This document shows positions 1 through 7,693 of a DNA stretch of 64,000 nt, piece after piece. Each line of letters opens with the position of its first letter. Position 1 is the first letter of the stretch. The position numbers and the translations under genes were made by a program. The notes under the pieces are model-generated. The model saw only the letters and a list, made by a program, of their open reading frames with translations. It ran no database searches and was not told the DNA's origin. The DNA comes from Methylobacterium terrae (GTDB lineage Bacteria; Pseudomonadota; Alphaproteobacteria; Rhizobiales; Beijerinckiaceae): the NCBI RefSeq assembly GCF_003173755.1, contig NZ_CP029553.1, positions 335,001 to 399,000 of the forward strand. Direction: 5' to 3'.

Positions 1-286
1 GACCGTTTGGATTGAATTGCATCAAAACGATGCTTCACATAGTGGGCACCAGTATATTTCGCATCGCAACATCATGGACTCGGCTGACAGAGATAGGCCA
101 GAATCATTCGCACAATGTTCGAAATTGGACAGACGCGAGACTGCCGTATCGTTAGATCAAGGGAGGGCTCGCCGTGAACGCGTGGTTGGGCGATGCGAGG
201 GGCCTCCCGCGATCGTCGCCTCTTCGGACGGTGCCGCCCTCCGGCCGGACCGTGCGGCGGATTCCCGATTTCCGGAGACGACGACG
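1..286 (+). other. Upstream region of the Crp/Fnr gene
   Basis: The first 160 bases are less G/C-rich than the rest of the window, as expected of a promoter region. A sigma70-like pair TTGGAC (125-130) and TATCGT (147-152), 16 bases apart, is the best promoter candidate. A strong ribosome-binding sequence GGGAGGG (161-167) stands 6 bases before a GTG at 174. That GTG opens a 38-codon, arginine-rich reading frame whose TGA (288-290) overlaps the TTG at 287 proposed as the regulator's start. This may be a leader peptide, or the signal may belong to an upstream start of the regulator itself. Confidence 0.35.
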
Positions 287-1075
287 TTGAATGCGCCGGA
301 TGAGCCTCGGTCCCCCGAGGCCGGTCTTTTCGAGGGCAACCTCCTGCTCGAGGCGCTCGACACGGGCGACCGCGCCCTGCTGGCGCCCTATCTCGAGCGC
401 GGGCAGCGGACCCGCGGGACCGTGCTGTTCCGGGCCGGCGAGGACGTCTCGCACGTCACCTTCCCGCTGAGCCAGACGACCGTGACCCTGGTCTCGCGCA
501 TGCGCGACGGGCGCATGGTCGAGACCGCGACGGTGGGGCACGAGGGCGCCATCGGCGGCGTGGTGAGCCACGGCTACCTGCCGGCCTTCAGCGAGGCGAT
601 CGTGCAGGTCTCGGGCGGCGTGCTGCGCCTCGACGCCGAGCGGCTGACCCGGGCCAGGGCCGCCTCCCCGACCCTGCGCGACCTGTTCGTGCGCTACGCC
701 GACTGCCTCCTCGCCCAGGTGCTGCAATCGGTGGCGTGCAACGCCGTCCATCCGATCGAGGAGCGCTGCCTGCGCTGGCTCCTGACCTTCCAGGACCGGC
801 TCGGCACGCCGGTCCTGCCGGTGACCCAGGAGATGCTGGCCGAGATGCTGGGCGTGCGCCGCACCTACCTCACCGGCGTGATCGGTGCGCTCCAGCGCCG
901 GGGCCTGATCTCGGTGCGCCGCGGCCAGATCACCATCCTGGACCGGGCCGCGGCCGAGCATTCGGCCTGCGAGTGCTACGGCAAGGTCCGGCACCATTTC
1001 AGGTCCGTGCTCGGAGCGGTCTACAGCGAGACCGGCGGCATCGTGGCAGTCGATCCGACGCAGCGGCACGAGTAG
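287..1075 (+). CDS. Crp/Fnr-family transcriptional regulator
   Basis: A cytoplasmic one-component regulator of the Crp/Fnr superfamily. The N-terminal half is a cyclic-nucleotide-binding-like beta barrel (VLFRAGEDVSHVTFPLSQ then a VETATVGHEGAIGG turn). The C-terminal part is a winged helix (TQEMLAEMLGVRRTYLTGVIGALQRRGLISVRRGQITI). It ends with an ACECYGKVRHHF motif common in rhizobial members. No Fnr-type N-terminal cysteine cluster is visible, so an oxygen-sensing role is not supported; the effector is unknown. The start is uncertain. The TTG at 287 is where clear homology begins, but the frame stays open upstream with a GTG at 182. Related alphaproteobacterial regulators have about 240-260 residues, close to the 262 given here. 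The next gene is convergent. Confidence 0.85.
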   Translation: MNAPDEPRSPEAGLFEGNLLLEALDTGDRALLAPYLERGQRTRGTVLFRAGEDVSHVTFPLSQTTVTLVSRMRDGRMVETATVGHEGAIGGVVSHGYLPAFSEAIVQVSGGVLRLDAERLTRARAASPTLRDLFVRYADCLLAQVLQSVACNAVHPIEERCLRWLLTFQDRLGTPVLPVTQEMLAEMLGVRRTYLTGVIGALQRRGLISVRRGQITILDRAAAEHSACECYGKVRHHFRSVLGAVYSETGGIVAVDPTQRHE

Positions 1076-1081
1076 CACCCG

Positions 1082-1396
1082 TCAGGCGACCAGCTTGAGC
1101 CCGAGGATGCTGAGCACGATGAGGCCGATGCAGGCGAGCCGCGCCGCATCGGCCGGCTCGCCGAACAGCGCGATGCCGAGAAGCGCGGTGCCGACCGTGC
1201 CGATGCCGGTCCAGACCGCGTAGGCGGTGCCGACCGGCAGGCTGCGGAGCGCGAGGCCGAGCAGGCCCACGCTCGCCAGCATGCCGAGGCCGGTGAGGAG
1301 CGAGGGCAGCGGCCGGGTGAAGCCGTCGGTGTCCTTGAGGCCGATCGCCCAGCCGACCTCGAGCAGGCCGGCGACGAGGAGTAGGAGCCAGGCCAC
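1082..1396 (-). CDS. sugE: SMR-family guanidinium exporter (Gdx/SugE type)
   Basis: A four-helix inner-membrane transporter of the small multidrug resistance family, 104 residues, the family's usual length. Glu13 in the first helix ([13 protein letters not shown]) is the proton/substrate-coupling residue. The [18 protein letters not shown] stretch is typical of the SugE/Gdx branch rather than EmrE. Gdx proteins export guanidinium in exchange for protons. The gene uses a GTG start 8 bases after a GGGG ribosome-binding sequence. Upstream lies a two-hairpin element matching the guanidine-II riboswitch, and this regulator is the best evidence for guanidinium as substrate. Confidence 0.93.
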   Translation of the reverse strand: MAWLLLLVAGLLEVGWAIGLKDTDGFTRPLPSLLTGLGMLASVGLLGLALRSLPVGTAYAVWTGIGTVGTALLGIALFGEPADAARLACIGLIVLSILGLKLVA

Positions 1397-1416
1397 GAAA
1401 AGAACCCCTGTCGCGG

Positions 1417-1477
1417 GCAGGGCCGTCCCTGCGGAGCGTCACCGCCCCGGGGACAGGGCGGCCGGGTCGTCACGGCC
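1417..1477 (-). promoter_or_regulatory. Guanidine-II (mini-ykkC) riboswitch
   Basis: Read on the minus strand, two hairpins each present an ACGR tetraloop closed by a G-C pair. Hairpin 1 (1477-1460) has a GGCCG/CGGCC stem, one T-C mismatch and an ACGA loop. Hairpin 2 (1432-1417) is a perfect 6-bp stem GCAGGG/CCCTGC with an ACGG loop. The 27-base linker falls in the usual 7-40 range. The ribosome-binding GGGG of the SMR gene starts about 10 bases after hairpin 2. This matches the published guanidine-II architecture, in which ligand-induced loop-loop pairing exposes the Shine-Dalgarno sequence. No covariation search was run. Confidence 0.85.
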
Positions 1478-1528
1478 CCGCCCAGATGGGGCCGGCTCGC
1501 GCCGGCGCAACCGCCGCGCTCTCCCCGG

Positions 1529-1879
1529 TCAGGGGCGGACGCAGAGGCGGGTGCGCGTGTTGACCCAGCACGCTCCCTCGCGCCGGACCGGCCCGAGGGG
1601 CGCGTCGGCGTGGGTGGCGCCACGCTCCCCGTTCCAGCTCGCCTGCGCCGTGGCGGGACCGGTCCGGCTCACGAAGGCGACGTAATCGACTTGCCCGCCC
1701 CGGTCGGCGGTGTTGAAGGTGAAGCTGCCATCCGCCATCGCGTCGACGTCGCAGGGTCGATCGACCAGGACCCGGCCGTCGACCGACAGGAAGCAGCCCC
1801 GTGTCACGGGCGCGGCCAGCAGCGGCACGGCGGCGACGGTGAGCACGATCGCGGCGGGCACGGCGAGGAATTGGCGCAT
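1529..1879 (-). CDS. Small secreted protein of unknown function
   Basis: A 116-residue protein with a clear Sec signal peptide (MRQFLAVPAAIVLTVAAVPLLAAP, cleavage near residue 23). The mature part has four cysteines, two near the start (GCFLSVDG, RPCDVDAM) and two near the end (GACWVN, RLCVRP), which could form two periplasmic disulfides. I do not recognise the family. The start is an ATG without a strong ribosome-binding site. It is divergent from the response regulator at 2083, so the repeats at 2015-2031 could also influence it. Confidence 0.75.
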   Translation of the reverse strand: MRQFLAVPAAIVLTVAAVPLLAAPVTRGCFLSVDGRVLVDRPCDVDAMADGSFTFNTADRGGQVDYVAFVSRTGPATAQASWNGERGATHADAPLGPVRREGACWVNTRTRLCVRP

Positions 1880-2014
1880 GGGGCATCGGCTCCCGTCGGT
1901 GGCACGATCATCCCGAGCAGGGCCGACCGGACGAGAACGGCCCCTCGCATCGGGCGAGGACGGGGCGATCCTCGCGTCCTGCCGCCGCCGACGCGTGACG
2001 ACGCCGGACGCGGA

Positions 2015-2031
2015 TGTAACGTTTTGTAACG
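2015..2031 (+). promoter_or_regulatory. Direct repeat TGTAACG x2, probable response-regulator site
   Basis: Two identical heptamers TGTAACG (2015-2021 and 2025-2031) are spaced exactly 10 bp apart on one helix face. This is the arrangement bound by OmpR/PhoB-type dimers. They lie 52-68 bp before the start of the OmpR-type gene. The reverse-complement form of the same repeat occurs at 4310-4325, on the far side of the two-component pair. Autoregulation is inferred. Confidence 0.6.
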
Positions 2032-2082
2032 ACGGCGCCTTTTCGGGTTGCCGGAGGGGCGCACGGCCGTATCCTCGGGCCC

Positions 2083-2892
2083 ATGAACGACGGCCTCACC
2101 ATCGCCCTCGTGGAGGACGACCCCGAGATCCGCGCCCTGCTCGCCGGCTACCTCGAGGGCGAGGGCTTCCGGGTCCGCTGCCTCGACGGCGGCGCCGGGC
2201 TCGACCGGTTGCTCGCCCAGGGCCCGCGGCCGGACCTCGTCGTGCTCGACTGGATGCTGCCCGGCGAGGACGGGCTGTCGATCTGCCGGCGCCTGCGGGA
2301 TTCCGGCGGCCCGCCGGTCATCATGCTGACCGCCAAGGACGAGGACATCGACCGGGTCCTCGGCCTGGAGATGGGGGCCGACGACTACGTCGCGAAGCCC
2401 TTCAACCCGCGGGTGCTGCTCGCCCGCATCCGCGCGGTGCTGCGCCGCGCCGGCGCGGCCCCAGCCGGAGCGGCGAACGCCCCCGAGCGCCTGCGCGTCG
2501 CCGACCTCGTCGTCGATCTCGCGGCCCGCACGGTCCAGCTCGACGTCCCACATGCCGGAATCCCACATGCCGGGAACCATGCCGGCGATCCGGGGCCGGA
2601 GGTGCCCCTCACCAGCGCCGAGTACGACCTCCTGCACTGCTTCGTCACCCGGCCGCAGCGGGTGCTCTCCCGCGACCAGCTCCTCGACTGGACCCGCGGC
2701 CGCACCGCGGACGCCTTCGACCGCACCATCGACGTGCAGGTGAGCCGCCTGCGCCACCGCCTCGACGGCGCCGGCAGCACGGCCGCCGCCCTGATCAAGA
2801 CCGTGCGCAACGCCGGCTACATCCTGGCGGCGCCGGTGGCGCCGCTCGCGCCGGTCGCACCGGTGGCACCCGCGGCCGCGGAGACGCCGTGA
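2083..2892 (+). CDS. OmpR/PhoB-family response regulator
   Basis: The protein has 269 residues. Residues 5-117 form a receiver domain with phospho-acceptor Asp56 (VVLDWMLPGEDG) and the conserved YVAKPFNP lysine. The C-terminal winged helix (LTSAEYDLLHCFVTRPQRVLSRDQLLDWTRG through VRNAGYIL) is of the OmpR type. Two oddities are visible: the interdomain linker carries a HAG-type repeat (PHAGIPHAGNHAG) encoded by a 15-bp tandem repeat, and the C-terminus ends in a PVAP-rich repeat. Its stop codon overlaps the start of the histidine kinase gene, so the two form a coupled two-component system. Confidence 0.96.
   Translation: MNDGLTIALVEDDPEIRALLAGYLEGEGFRVRCLDGGAGLDRLLAQGPRPDLVVLDWMLPGEDGLSICRRLRDSGGPPVIMLTAKDEDIDRVLGLEMGADDYVAKPFNPRVLLARIRAVLRRAGAAPAGAANAPERLRVADLVVDLAARTVQLDVPHAGIPHAGNHAGDPGPEVPLTSAEYDLLHCFVTRPQRVLSRDQLLDWTRGRTADAFDRTIDVQVSRLRHRLDGAGSTAAALIKTVRNAGYILAAPVAPLAPVAPVAPAAAETP
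2546..2588 (+). repeat. 15-bp in-frame tandem repeat within the regulator linker
   Basis: TCCCACATGCCGGAA (2546-2560) is followed by TCCCACATGCCGGGA (2561-2575) and a degenerate third unit. Each unit encodes five residues (PHAGI type), so copy-number change keeps the reading frame and would only lengthen or shorten the flexible linker. Confidence 0.8.
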
Positions 2893-4304
2893 TGCTGCGC
2901 GGGCTCCCCGGCCGGGTCGGCCTCCCGGGCCGGGTCGGACTGCTCGGGCGGATCATGCTGATCCTGCTCGGCGCCCTCTCGGCCCTGGTGCTGGGCACGG
3001 TCGCCCTCGACCACTGGCAGCGCCGGGAGGTGCATCACCGGTACGCTACCCCCTATCCGCGCATCGACCAGGCCGCCGGCATCGTGGCGCTCCTGCGCGA
3101 CGCGCCGCCGGGGCAGCGCGCCGCGATCCTGCGGGCGGTGAGCGGCCAGTCGCTGCGGGCCGAGATCCGCCGGGAGGCCCCGCCGGAGGGGCCGGACCTG
3201 CTGCACGAACCGGGGATCGAGGCGCGCCTGCGCCGCCTCGCCGGCGTGCCGGACGAGGCTGATCTGCGCGCCTACACCGACAGGACCATGCTGTATCGCG
3301 GGGTCGATCCGGCCTCGGCCGAGGCGGATGCCCCCGGCCGGACGCCCCTCGGGCGGCTCTCGCGCGCCACCTACCGCCTGCCGGACGGGCGCGTCGTGGT
3401 GATCGACGCCCTCGAGCGGCCGCGCAGCCTCGCCCTGTTCCTGTTCGGCCAGCCGCTCAGCCTGTGGGTGGCCGGCCTCGGCGTCCTGGTCGCCGGCCTG
3501 GCGCTGCTGGGCGCCCGCAACGAGATCGCGCCGTTGCGCCGGCTCACCGCGGCGGTGGCGCGCTTCGACGGGCGCACGCCCGAGCCGGTGCCCTCGGGCA
3601 GCGGCGCTCCCGAGATCCGCCGCCTCGCCGCGGCGGTGCGGGCGATGCAGGAGCGCATCGCCGGGCTGCTCTCCGAGCGCTCCCTTTTGATCGGGGCGAT
3701 CTCGCACGACCTCAAGACCTACCTGACGCGGCTGCGCCTGCGCGCCGAGGGCGTCGCCGATCCCGGCTTGAGCGCCCGGATGGTCGCCGATCTCGACGCG
3801 ATGACCGACCTGATCGAGACCTCGCTCACCTTCGCGCGCGGCACCGCGATCGAGGCGCGGCGCTCCGGCGTCGACCTCGCCGACCTCGTCGCCGCGGAGG
3901 TGGCCGAGCACGCCGCGCTCGGGGCCGGGATCGGCCTCACGGGCGAGGACGTGGCGGACGCGGTCGTCGCGGGCGACGCCGTGGCGCTCCGCCGGGTGAT
4001 CGCCAACCTGATCCAGAACGCCGTCGCTTACGGGCGCGCGGCGGTGGCGGTCCGGGTCGAGCGCGTCGGCGCGACCTGCCGGGTGGTGGTCGACGACGAC
4101 GGGCCGGGCATCCCGGAGGGCGAGCGCGAGGCGGTGTTCAGCCCGTTCTACCGGGTCGAGCGCTCGCGCAGCCGGCGCACCGGCGGCACGGGGTTGGGGC
4201 TCGCCATCGCCCGCCAGATCGTCGAGGCGCATGGCGGCGCGCTCTCCGCCGCGACCGCCGACCTCGGCGGCGCCCGGCTGGTGGTCGAGCTGCCGGCGGC
4301 GTGA
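2892..4304 (+). CDS. Membrane sensor histidine kinase
   Basis: A 470-residue kinase paired with the preceding regulator through a TGATG stop/start overlap. It has an N-terminal transmembrane helix (about residues 20-40), a periplasmic sensor of about 150 residues, a second transmembrane helix (LWVAGLGVLVAGLALLG), a HAMP segment, the phospho-accepting His at about residue 272 (AISHDLKTYLTRLR), an N box (NLIQNAVAYG), and ATP-lid motifs DDDGPGIP and GGTGLGLAIARQIVEAHGG. The architecture is EnvZ-like. The first 20 residues repeat GLPGRV/GLLGR. The signal is unknown. Confidence 0.95.
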   Translation: MLRGLPGRVGLPGRVGLLGRIMLILLGALSALVLGTVALDHWQRREVHHRYATPYPRIDQAAGIVALLRDAPPGQRAAILRAVSGQSLRAEIRREAPPEGPDLLHEPGIEARLRRLAGVPDEADLRAYTDRTMLYRGVDPASAEADAPGRTPLGRLSRATYRLPDGRVVVIDALERPRSLALFLFGQPLSLWVAGLGVLVAGLALLGARNEIAPLRRLTAAVARFDGRTPEPVPSGSGAPEIRRLAAAVRAMQERIAGLLSERSLLIGAISHDLKTYLTRLRLRAEGVADPGLSARMVADLDAMTDLIETSLTFARGTAIEARRSGVDLADLVAAEVAEHAALGAGIGLTGEDVADAVVAGDAVALRRVIANLIQNAVAYGRAAVAVRVERVGATCRVVVDDDGPGIPEGEREAVFSPFYRVERSRSRRTGGTGLGLAIARQIVEAHGGALSAATADLGGARLVVELPAA

Positions 4305-4309
4305 GGCCG

Positions 4310-4325
4310 GTTACACATCGTTACG
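4310..4325 (-). promoter_or_regulatory. GTTAC direct repeat, probable response-regulator site
   Basis: GTTACA (4310-4315) and GTTACG (4320-4325) repeat with the same 10-bp period as the TGTAACG pair at 2015-2031, in reverse orientation. They lie 106-121 bp upstream of the small secreted gene at 4431. The shared motif and spacing suggest that gene is a direct target of the adjacent two-component system. Confidence 0.5.
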
Positions 4326-4430
4326 ATCCGGCCGCCTTCCGTCACATCCGGGACGAGGGCGCGGGCGAACCTCCTCCCCGTCGATCGGCCGGTGCCACCG
4401 GACCGAGCTTGTCAGGGAGTTGAGACCCCG

Positions 4431-4691
4431 ATGCTGAAGATCCTCGCCTCCGCCGCCCTCCTCGCCACGATCGCGGCGCCGGCCTCGGCCCTGCCGCTGG
4501 TCCAGGACGCGATCGCCGGGTCGGCGCCCGCGCCGATCGTCCAGGTCTATGGCGGCTGCGGTCCCTACGGGCATCGCGGGCCCTACGGCGGGTGCCGCAC
4601 CGGCGGGCAGTGGGGCGGCTACGTCCGCGGCCGCTCCTGCCCGGCCGGTTTCCATATCGGCCCCTACGGCCGGCGCTGCTGGCCGAACTGA
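4431..4691 (+). CDS. Small secreted Gly/Cys/Pro-rich protein (GCG family)
   Basis: An 86-residue protein with a Sec signal peptide (MLKILASAALLATIAAPASA). The mature part is rich in Gly, Tyr, Cys and Arg: VYGGCGPYGHRGPYGGC, then a CPAGFHIGPYGRRCWPN end. This resembles the small GCG_CRPN-type proteins common in Methylobacterium, which NCBI names by motif; their function is unknown. Four cysteines are present. It directly follows the two-component pair and has the pair's putative binding repeat in its upstream region, suggesting an envelope-response output. Confidence 0.85.
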   Translation: MLKILASAALLATIAAPASALPLVQDAIAGSAPAPIVQVYGGCGPYGHRGPYGGCRTGGQWGGYVRGRSCPAGFHIGPYGRRCWPN

Positions 4692-4711
4692 CGCCCTGCC
4701 TGAGCGACGAC

Positions 4712-4741
4712 CGCGCCCTGCCGCATCCGCGGCGGGGCGCG
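4712..4741 (+). terminator. Terminator-like hairpin
   Basis: A CGCGCCC/GGGCGCG outer stem and GCCGC/GCGGC inner stem, joined through a T-G wobble with an ATCC loop, lie 20 bases after the small secreted gene. No U-tract follows, as is common in very GC-rich genomes. Confidence 0.5.
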
Positions 4742-4775
4742 TCCTGCTGCAACGCTGCCATGCGGCGGCCACGGT

Positions 4776-4804
4776 TTGACACCGCGCGAGCCCTCTCCGA
4801 TCAT
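4776..4804 (+). promoter_or_regulatory. Sigma70-type promoter of the catabolic operon
   Basis: A perfect -35 box TTGACA (4776-4781), a 17-base spacer and a -10-like GATCAT (4799-4804, four of six matches) give a predicted start near 4811. The palindrome at 4823-4837 would then lie about 12-26 bases downstream of the start, a repressing position. Confidence 0.6.
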
Positions 4805-4822
4805 CCACATCACGGACAACAA

Positions 4823-4837
4823 GTCCATACTATGGAC
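4823..4837. promoter_or_regulatory. Palindromic operator GTCCATACTATGGAC
   Basis: A perfect 7-1-7 inverted repeat sits between the predicted transcription start and the ribosome-binding site (GGGAGG) of the first operon gene. IclR-family proteins bind short palindromes of this size, and the operon's last gene encodes one, so autoregulated repression is the simplest reading. Confidence 0.6.
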
Positions 4838-4851
4838 ATCGGGAGGGCATC

Positions 4852-5409
4852 ATGACCATCGCCATGCCGCCGGGAGACCCGGCCGCCGGGCTCGACGCCG
4901 CCACCCTGCGGCGGATGCCCTACCAGAAGCCGCAGCCGGCGGAGATCCGGCCCGACCTCGTGGTCGCACCGGCGATCCCCGAGGACGACCGGATCTGGGT
5001 GCCGCAGGCCGAGAGCGTCTGGTTCCGGCCGCTCTGCCTGAACGTCTCGGCAGGCTACTGGATGAACCTCCTCAAGGTGCGCAAGGCCGGCATCCTCAGC
5101 CGCCACCGCCATCCCGGACCCGTCCACGCCTTCGTGCTCAAGGGCAGCTGGCGCTACCTCGAGCACGACTGGGTCGCCAGCGAGGGCGCCTACGCCTTCG
5201 AGCCGCCGGGCGAGACCCACACCCTCGTGGTCGACGAGGGCGTGGAGGAGATGATCACCTACTTCCAGGTCAACGGCTGCATGTACTACGTCGATCCGTG
5301 GGGCCGCCACACCGGCTACGAGGACGTGTTCACCAAGATCGACCTGTGCCGGGCACATTACGAGGCGGTGGGACTGGGGGCGGATTACGTCGACCAGTTC
5401 ATCCGCTGA
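4852..5409 (+). CDS. 2,4'-dihydroxyacetophenone dioxygenase-like cupin
   Basis: A 185-residue cytoplasmic single-domain cupin. The motif LSRHRHPGPVHAFVLKGSWRYLEHDW supplies the metal-binding histidines of cupin motif 1, and EPPGETHTLVVDEG is motif 2. Overall it resembles the family of 2,4'-dihydroxyacetophenone dioxygenase, a non-haem iron enzyme cleaving an aryl ketone C-C bond, but family members vary in substrate. It opens a four-gene operon with an MFS transporter, an SDR and an IclR regulator, which suggests uptake and oxidation of a small organic acid or aromatic compound. The substrate is not identifiable from the sequence. Confidence 0.88.
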   Translation: MTIAMPPGDPAAGLDAATLRRMPYQKPQPAEIRPDLVVAPAIPEDDRIWVPQAESVWFRPLCLNVSAGYWMNLLKVRKAGILSRHRHPGPVHAFVLKGSWRYLEHDWVASEGAYAFEPPGETHTLVVDEGVEEMITYFQVNGCMYYVDPWGRHTGYEDVFTKIDLCRAHYEAVGLGADYVDQFIR

Positions 5410-5599
5410 CGAAGGCGTTGCCCGCCTCGGTCGTCGATGTCAGCGGTCATGGATCCCGGGTTCTCGACATCGTCGGGCCTCGGGCTGACACGGCGAGGTG
5501 TCGACGCACCCGCCCCCATGACAATCCGTGAGCGGTAGAACCGCTGCGCCCGAGCAAACCGACACCCCAACGAACACCAATCGGGAGGACCGGAACGCG

Positions 5600-6934
5600 A
5601 TGTCGTCCGGCACGTCTTCGTCCCTTCACGCCGCGCCCCTCAAGTCGCCGCGCCTGCGCCGCATCCAGTGGGTCGCCGTCGCGTTCCTGACCGCGGCGGG
5701 CATCATCAACTACGTCGACCGCTCGGCGCTCTCGATCGCCAACACGGCGATCCGCGACGAGATGAGCCTGAGCCCCGCCCAGATGGGCTGGCTGCTCTCG
5801 GCCTTCTCCCTCGCCTACGCGTTCTCGCAGCTGCCGATCGGCGCGCTCCTCGACCGGTTCGGCTCGCGGATCATGCTGGGCGCGGGCATGTTCTTCTGGT
5901 CGCTGGCGCAGCTCGTCTCGGGCTTCGTCGCCAATTTCCAGCAATTCGTGCTCGCCCGCGCGGTGCTCGGCTTGGGCGAGGCGCCGCAATTCCCCGCCGG
6001 CGCCAAGACGGTGAGCGAGTGGTTCTCGTTGCGCGAGCGCGGCACGCCGACCGGCATCTTCATCGCCTCGTCCTGCATCGGCCCCTGCATCGCCCCGCCG
6101 CTCCTCACCGCCATGATGGTGGGGCTCGGCTGGCGCTGGATGTTCGTCGTCACCGGGCTCGTCGGCATCGTGGTCGCGGTCGGCTGGTATCTGGTCTACC
6201 GCAACCGGGCCGAGGTGGCGCTGACGCCGGAGGAGACGGCGCATCTCGACGAGGGCGCGACGCCTGAGCCGCCGGCCCGCCGCATGACCTTCCCGGAATG
6301 GCGCGGGCTGTTCGCCCACGCCACGACCTGGGGCATGATCCTCGGCTTCATGGGCGTCATCTACATGGTCTGGCTCTACCTGACCTGGCTGCCCTCCTAC
6401 CTCGAGCACGAGCGCGGCCTGAGCGTCGGCCGCACCGGCTGGGTGGTGGCGATCCCCTACGTGTTCGGCACGATCGGCATGCTCTGCGCCGGCCAGGCCG
6501 CCGACCGGCTGCTCGCGCGCGGCGCCGGCATCGTCGCCAGCCGCAAGTGGCCGGTCTGCGTCGGGCTCCTCGGCGGCGGGATCTTCACGGTGCCGGCGGC
6601 CTACACCCCGAGCGTGACGCTCGCGGTCGTCTACATCTGCCTGGCGATGTTCTTCATCAACATGGCGAGCGCCGCCGCCTGGATGATGGTGAGCGTCGCG
6701 GTGCCCAAGCGCCAGGTCGCGTCGCTCGGCAGCATCCAGAACTTCGGCGGCTACTTCGCCGGCTCGTTCGCGCCGGTGATCACCGGCTACATCGTCCAGG
6801 GCACCGGCTCCTACGTCAACGCGCTGCTGGCCGCCGCCGGCGTCGCGGTGCTGGCGGCCTTCGCCTACATCGTCCTGGTGCGCAAGCCGCTCGAGGGCGG
6901 CGAGACCCTGATCCTGACGGAGCGCGCGGCATGA
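5600..6934 (+). CDS. MFS transporter (anion:cation symporter type)
   Basis: A 444-residue, 12-helix major facilitator. The N-terminal helix reads INYVDRSALSIANTAIRDE, the motif A region is GALLDRFGSR, and there is an ARAVLGLGEAPQFPAGAKTVSEWF signature. Together these are typical of the anion:cation symporter family that carries sugar acids and aromatic acids by proton symport. The ATG at 5600 is chosen because GGGAGG stands 11 bases upstream; the frame is open further 5'. Its stop overlaps the SDR start (ATGA). It probably imports the substrate of this operon. Confidence 0.93.
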   Translation: MSSGTSSSLHAAPLKSPRLRRIQWVAVAFLTAAGIINYVDRSALSIANTAIRDEMSLSPAQMGWLLSAFSLAYAFSQLPIGALLDRFGSRIMLGAGMFFWSLAQLVSGFVANFQQFVLARAVLGLGEAPQFPAGAKTVSEWFSLRERGTPTGIFIASSCIGPCIAPPLLTAMMVGLGWRWMFVVTGLVGIVVAVGWYLVYRNRAEVALTPEETAHLDEGATPEPPARRMTFPEWRGLFAHATTWGMILGFMGVIYMVWLYLTWLPSYLEHERGLSVGRTGWVVAIPYVFGTIGMLCAGQAADRLLARGAGIVASRKWPVCVGLLGGGIFTVPAAYTPSVTLAVVYICLAMFFINMASAAAWMMVSVAVPKRQVASLGSIQNFGGYFAGSFAPVITGYIVQGTGSYVNALLAAAGVAVLAAFAYIVLVRKPLEGGETLILTERAA

Positions 6935-7668
6935 CCCTCGCCGAGACCTTCTCCCCCGGCCTCCTCGCCGGCCGCACCGCCCTCGTGACGGGCGCCACCT
7001 CCGGCATCGGCGCCGGCATCGCCGTGGCGCTCGCCCGCCTCGGCGCCCGGGTCGTCGCCGCCGGGATCGGGGCGGCCGCCTGCGAGATCCCGCCCGGCCT
7101 CGCGCTCGCCGCGCACGAGCTCGACGTCACCGACGGCGGGGCGATCGCGGAACTCGTCGCCTCCCTCGACCGGCTCGACGTCGTGGTCAACTGCGCCGGC
7201 ATCATCCGGCGCGGCGACGAGCACCGGCCGGAGGTGTTCGAGGAGGTGCTGGCGGTCAACCTCACCGGCACGATGCGGGTCTGCGCGGCGGCGCGCCCGA
7301 AGCTGGCGGAGACCGGCGGCAGCATCGTCAACACCGCCTCGATGCTGTCGTTCTTCGGCGGCGGGCTGGTGCCGGCCTACAGCGCCAGCAAGGGCGGGGT
7401 GGCGCAGCTGACGAAGTCGCTCGCCATCGCGTACGCGCCGGACGGGATCCGGGTGAACGCGGTGGCGCCGGGCTGGATCGCGACGCCGCTGACGCGGGCG
7501 CTGCAGGACGATCCCGCGCGCGCCGGCCCGATCCTGGCGCGCACGCCGCTCGGGCGCTGGGGCACGCCGTCGGACGTCGCGGCGGCGGTGACCTTCCTGG
7601 TGAGCCCGGCCGCCGCCTTCATGACCGGGGTGGTGCTGCCGGTCGACGGCGGCTACCTCGTCACCTGA
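6931..7668 (+). CDS. Short-chain dehydrogenase/reductase
   Basis: A 245-residue classical SDR. It has the cofactor motif TGATSGIGAGIA, an NCAGII motif (a variant of NNAG), a catalytic Ser in NTASMLS, and Tyr-x-x-x-Lys in AYSASKGG. It ends in VLPVDGGYLVT, and the PGWIATPLT segment is typical of FabG-like oxidoreductases acting on sugar acids or hydroxy acids. The start codon overlaps the transporter stop by four bases, which indicates translational coupling. It likely oxidises or reduces the imported compound with NAD(P). Confidence 0.94.
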   Translation: MTLAETFSPGLLAGRTALVTGATSGIGAGIAVALARLGARVVAAGIGAAACEIPPGLALAAHELDVTDGGAIAELVASLDRLDVVVNCAGIIRRGDEHRPEVFEEVLAVNLTGTMRVCAAARPKLAETGGSIVNTASMLSFFGGGLVPAYSASKGGVAQLTKSLAIAYAPDGIRVNAVAPGWIATPLTRALQDDPARAGPILARTPLGRWGTPSDVAAAVTFLVSPAAAFMTGVVLPVDGGYLVT

Positions 7669-7693
7669 GGTCACCGGGGAGGATCGATCGCGC

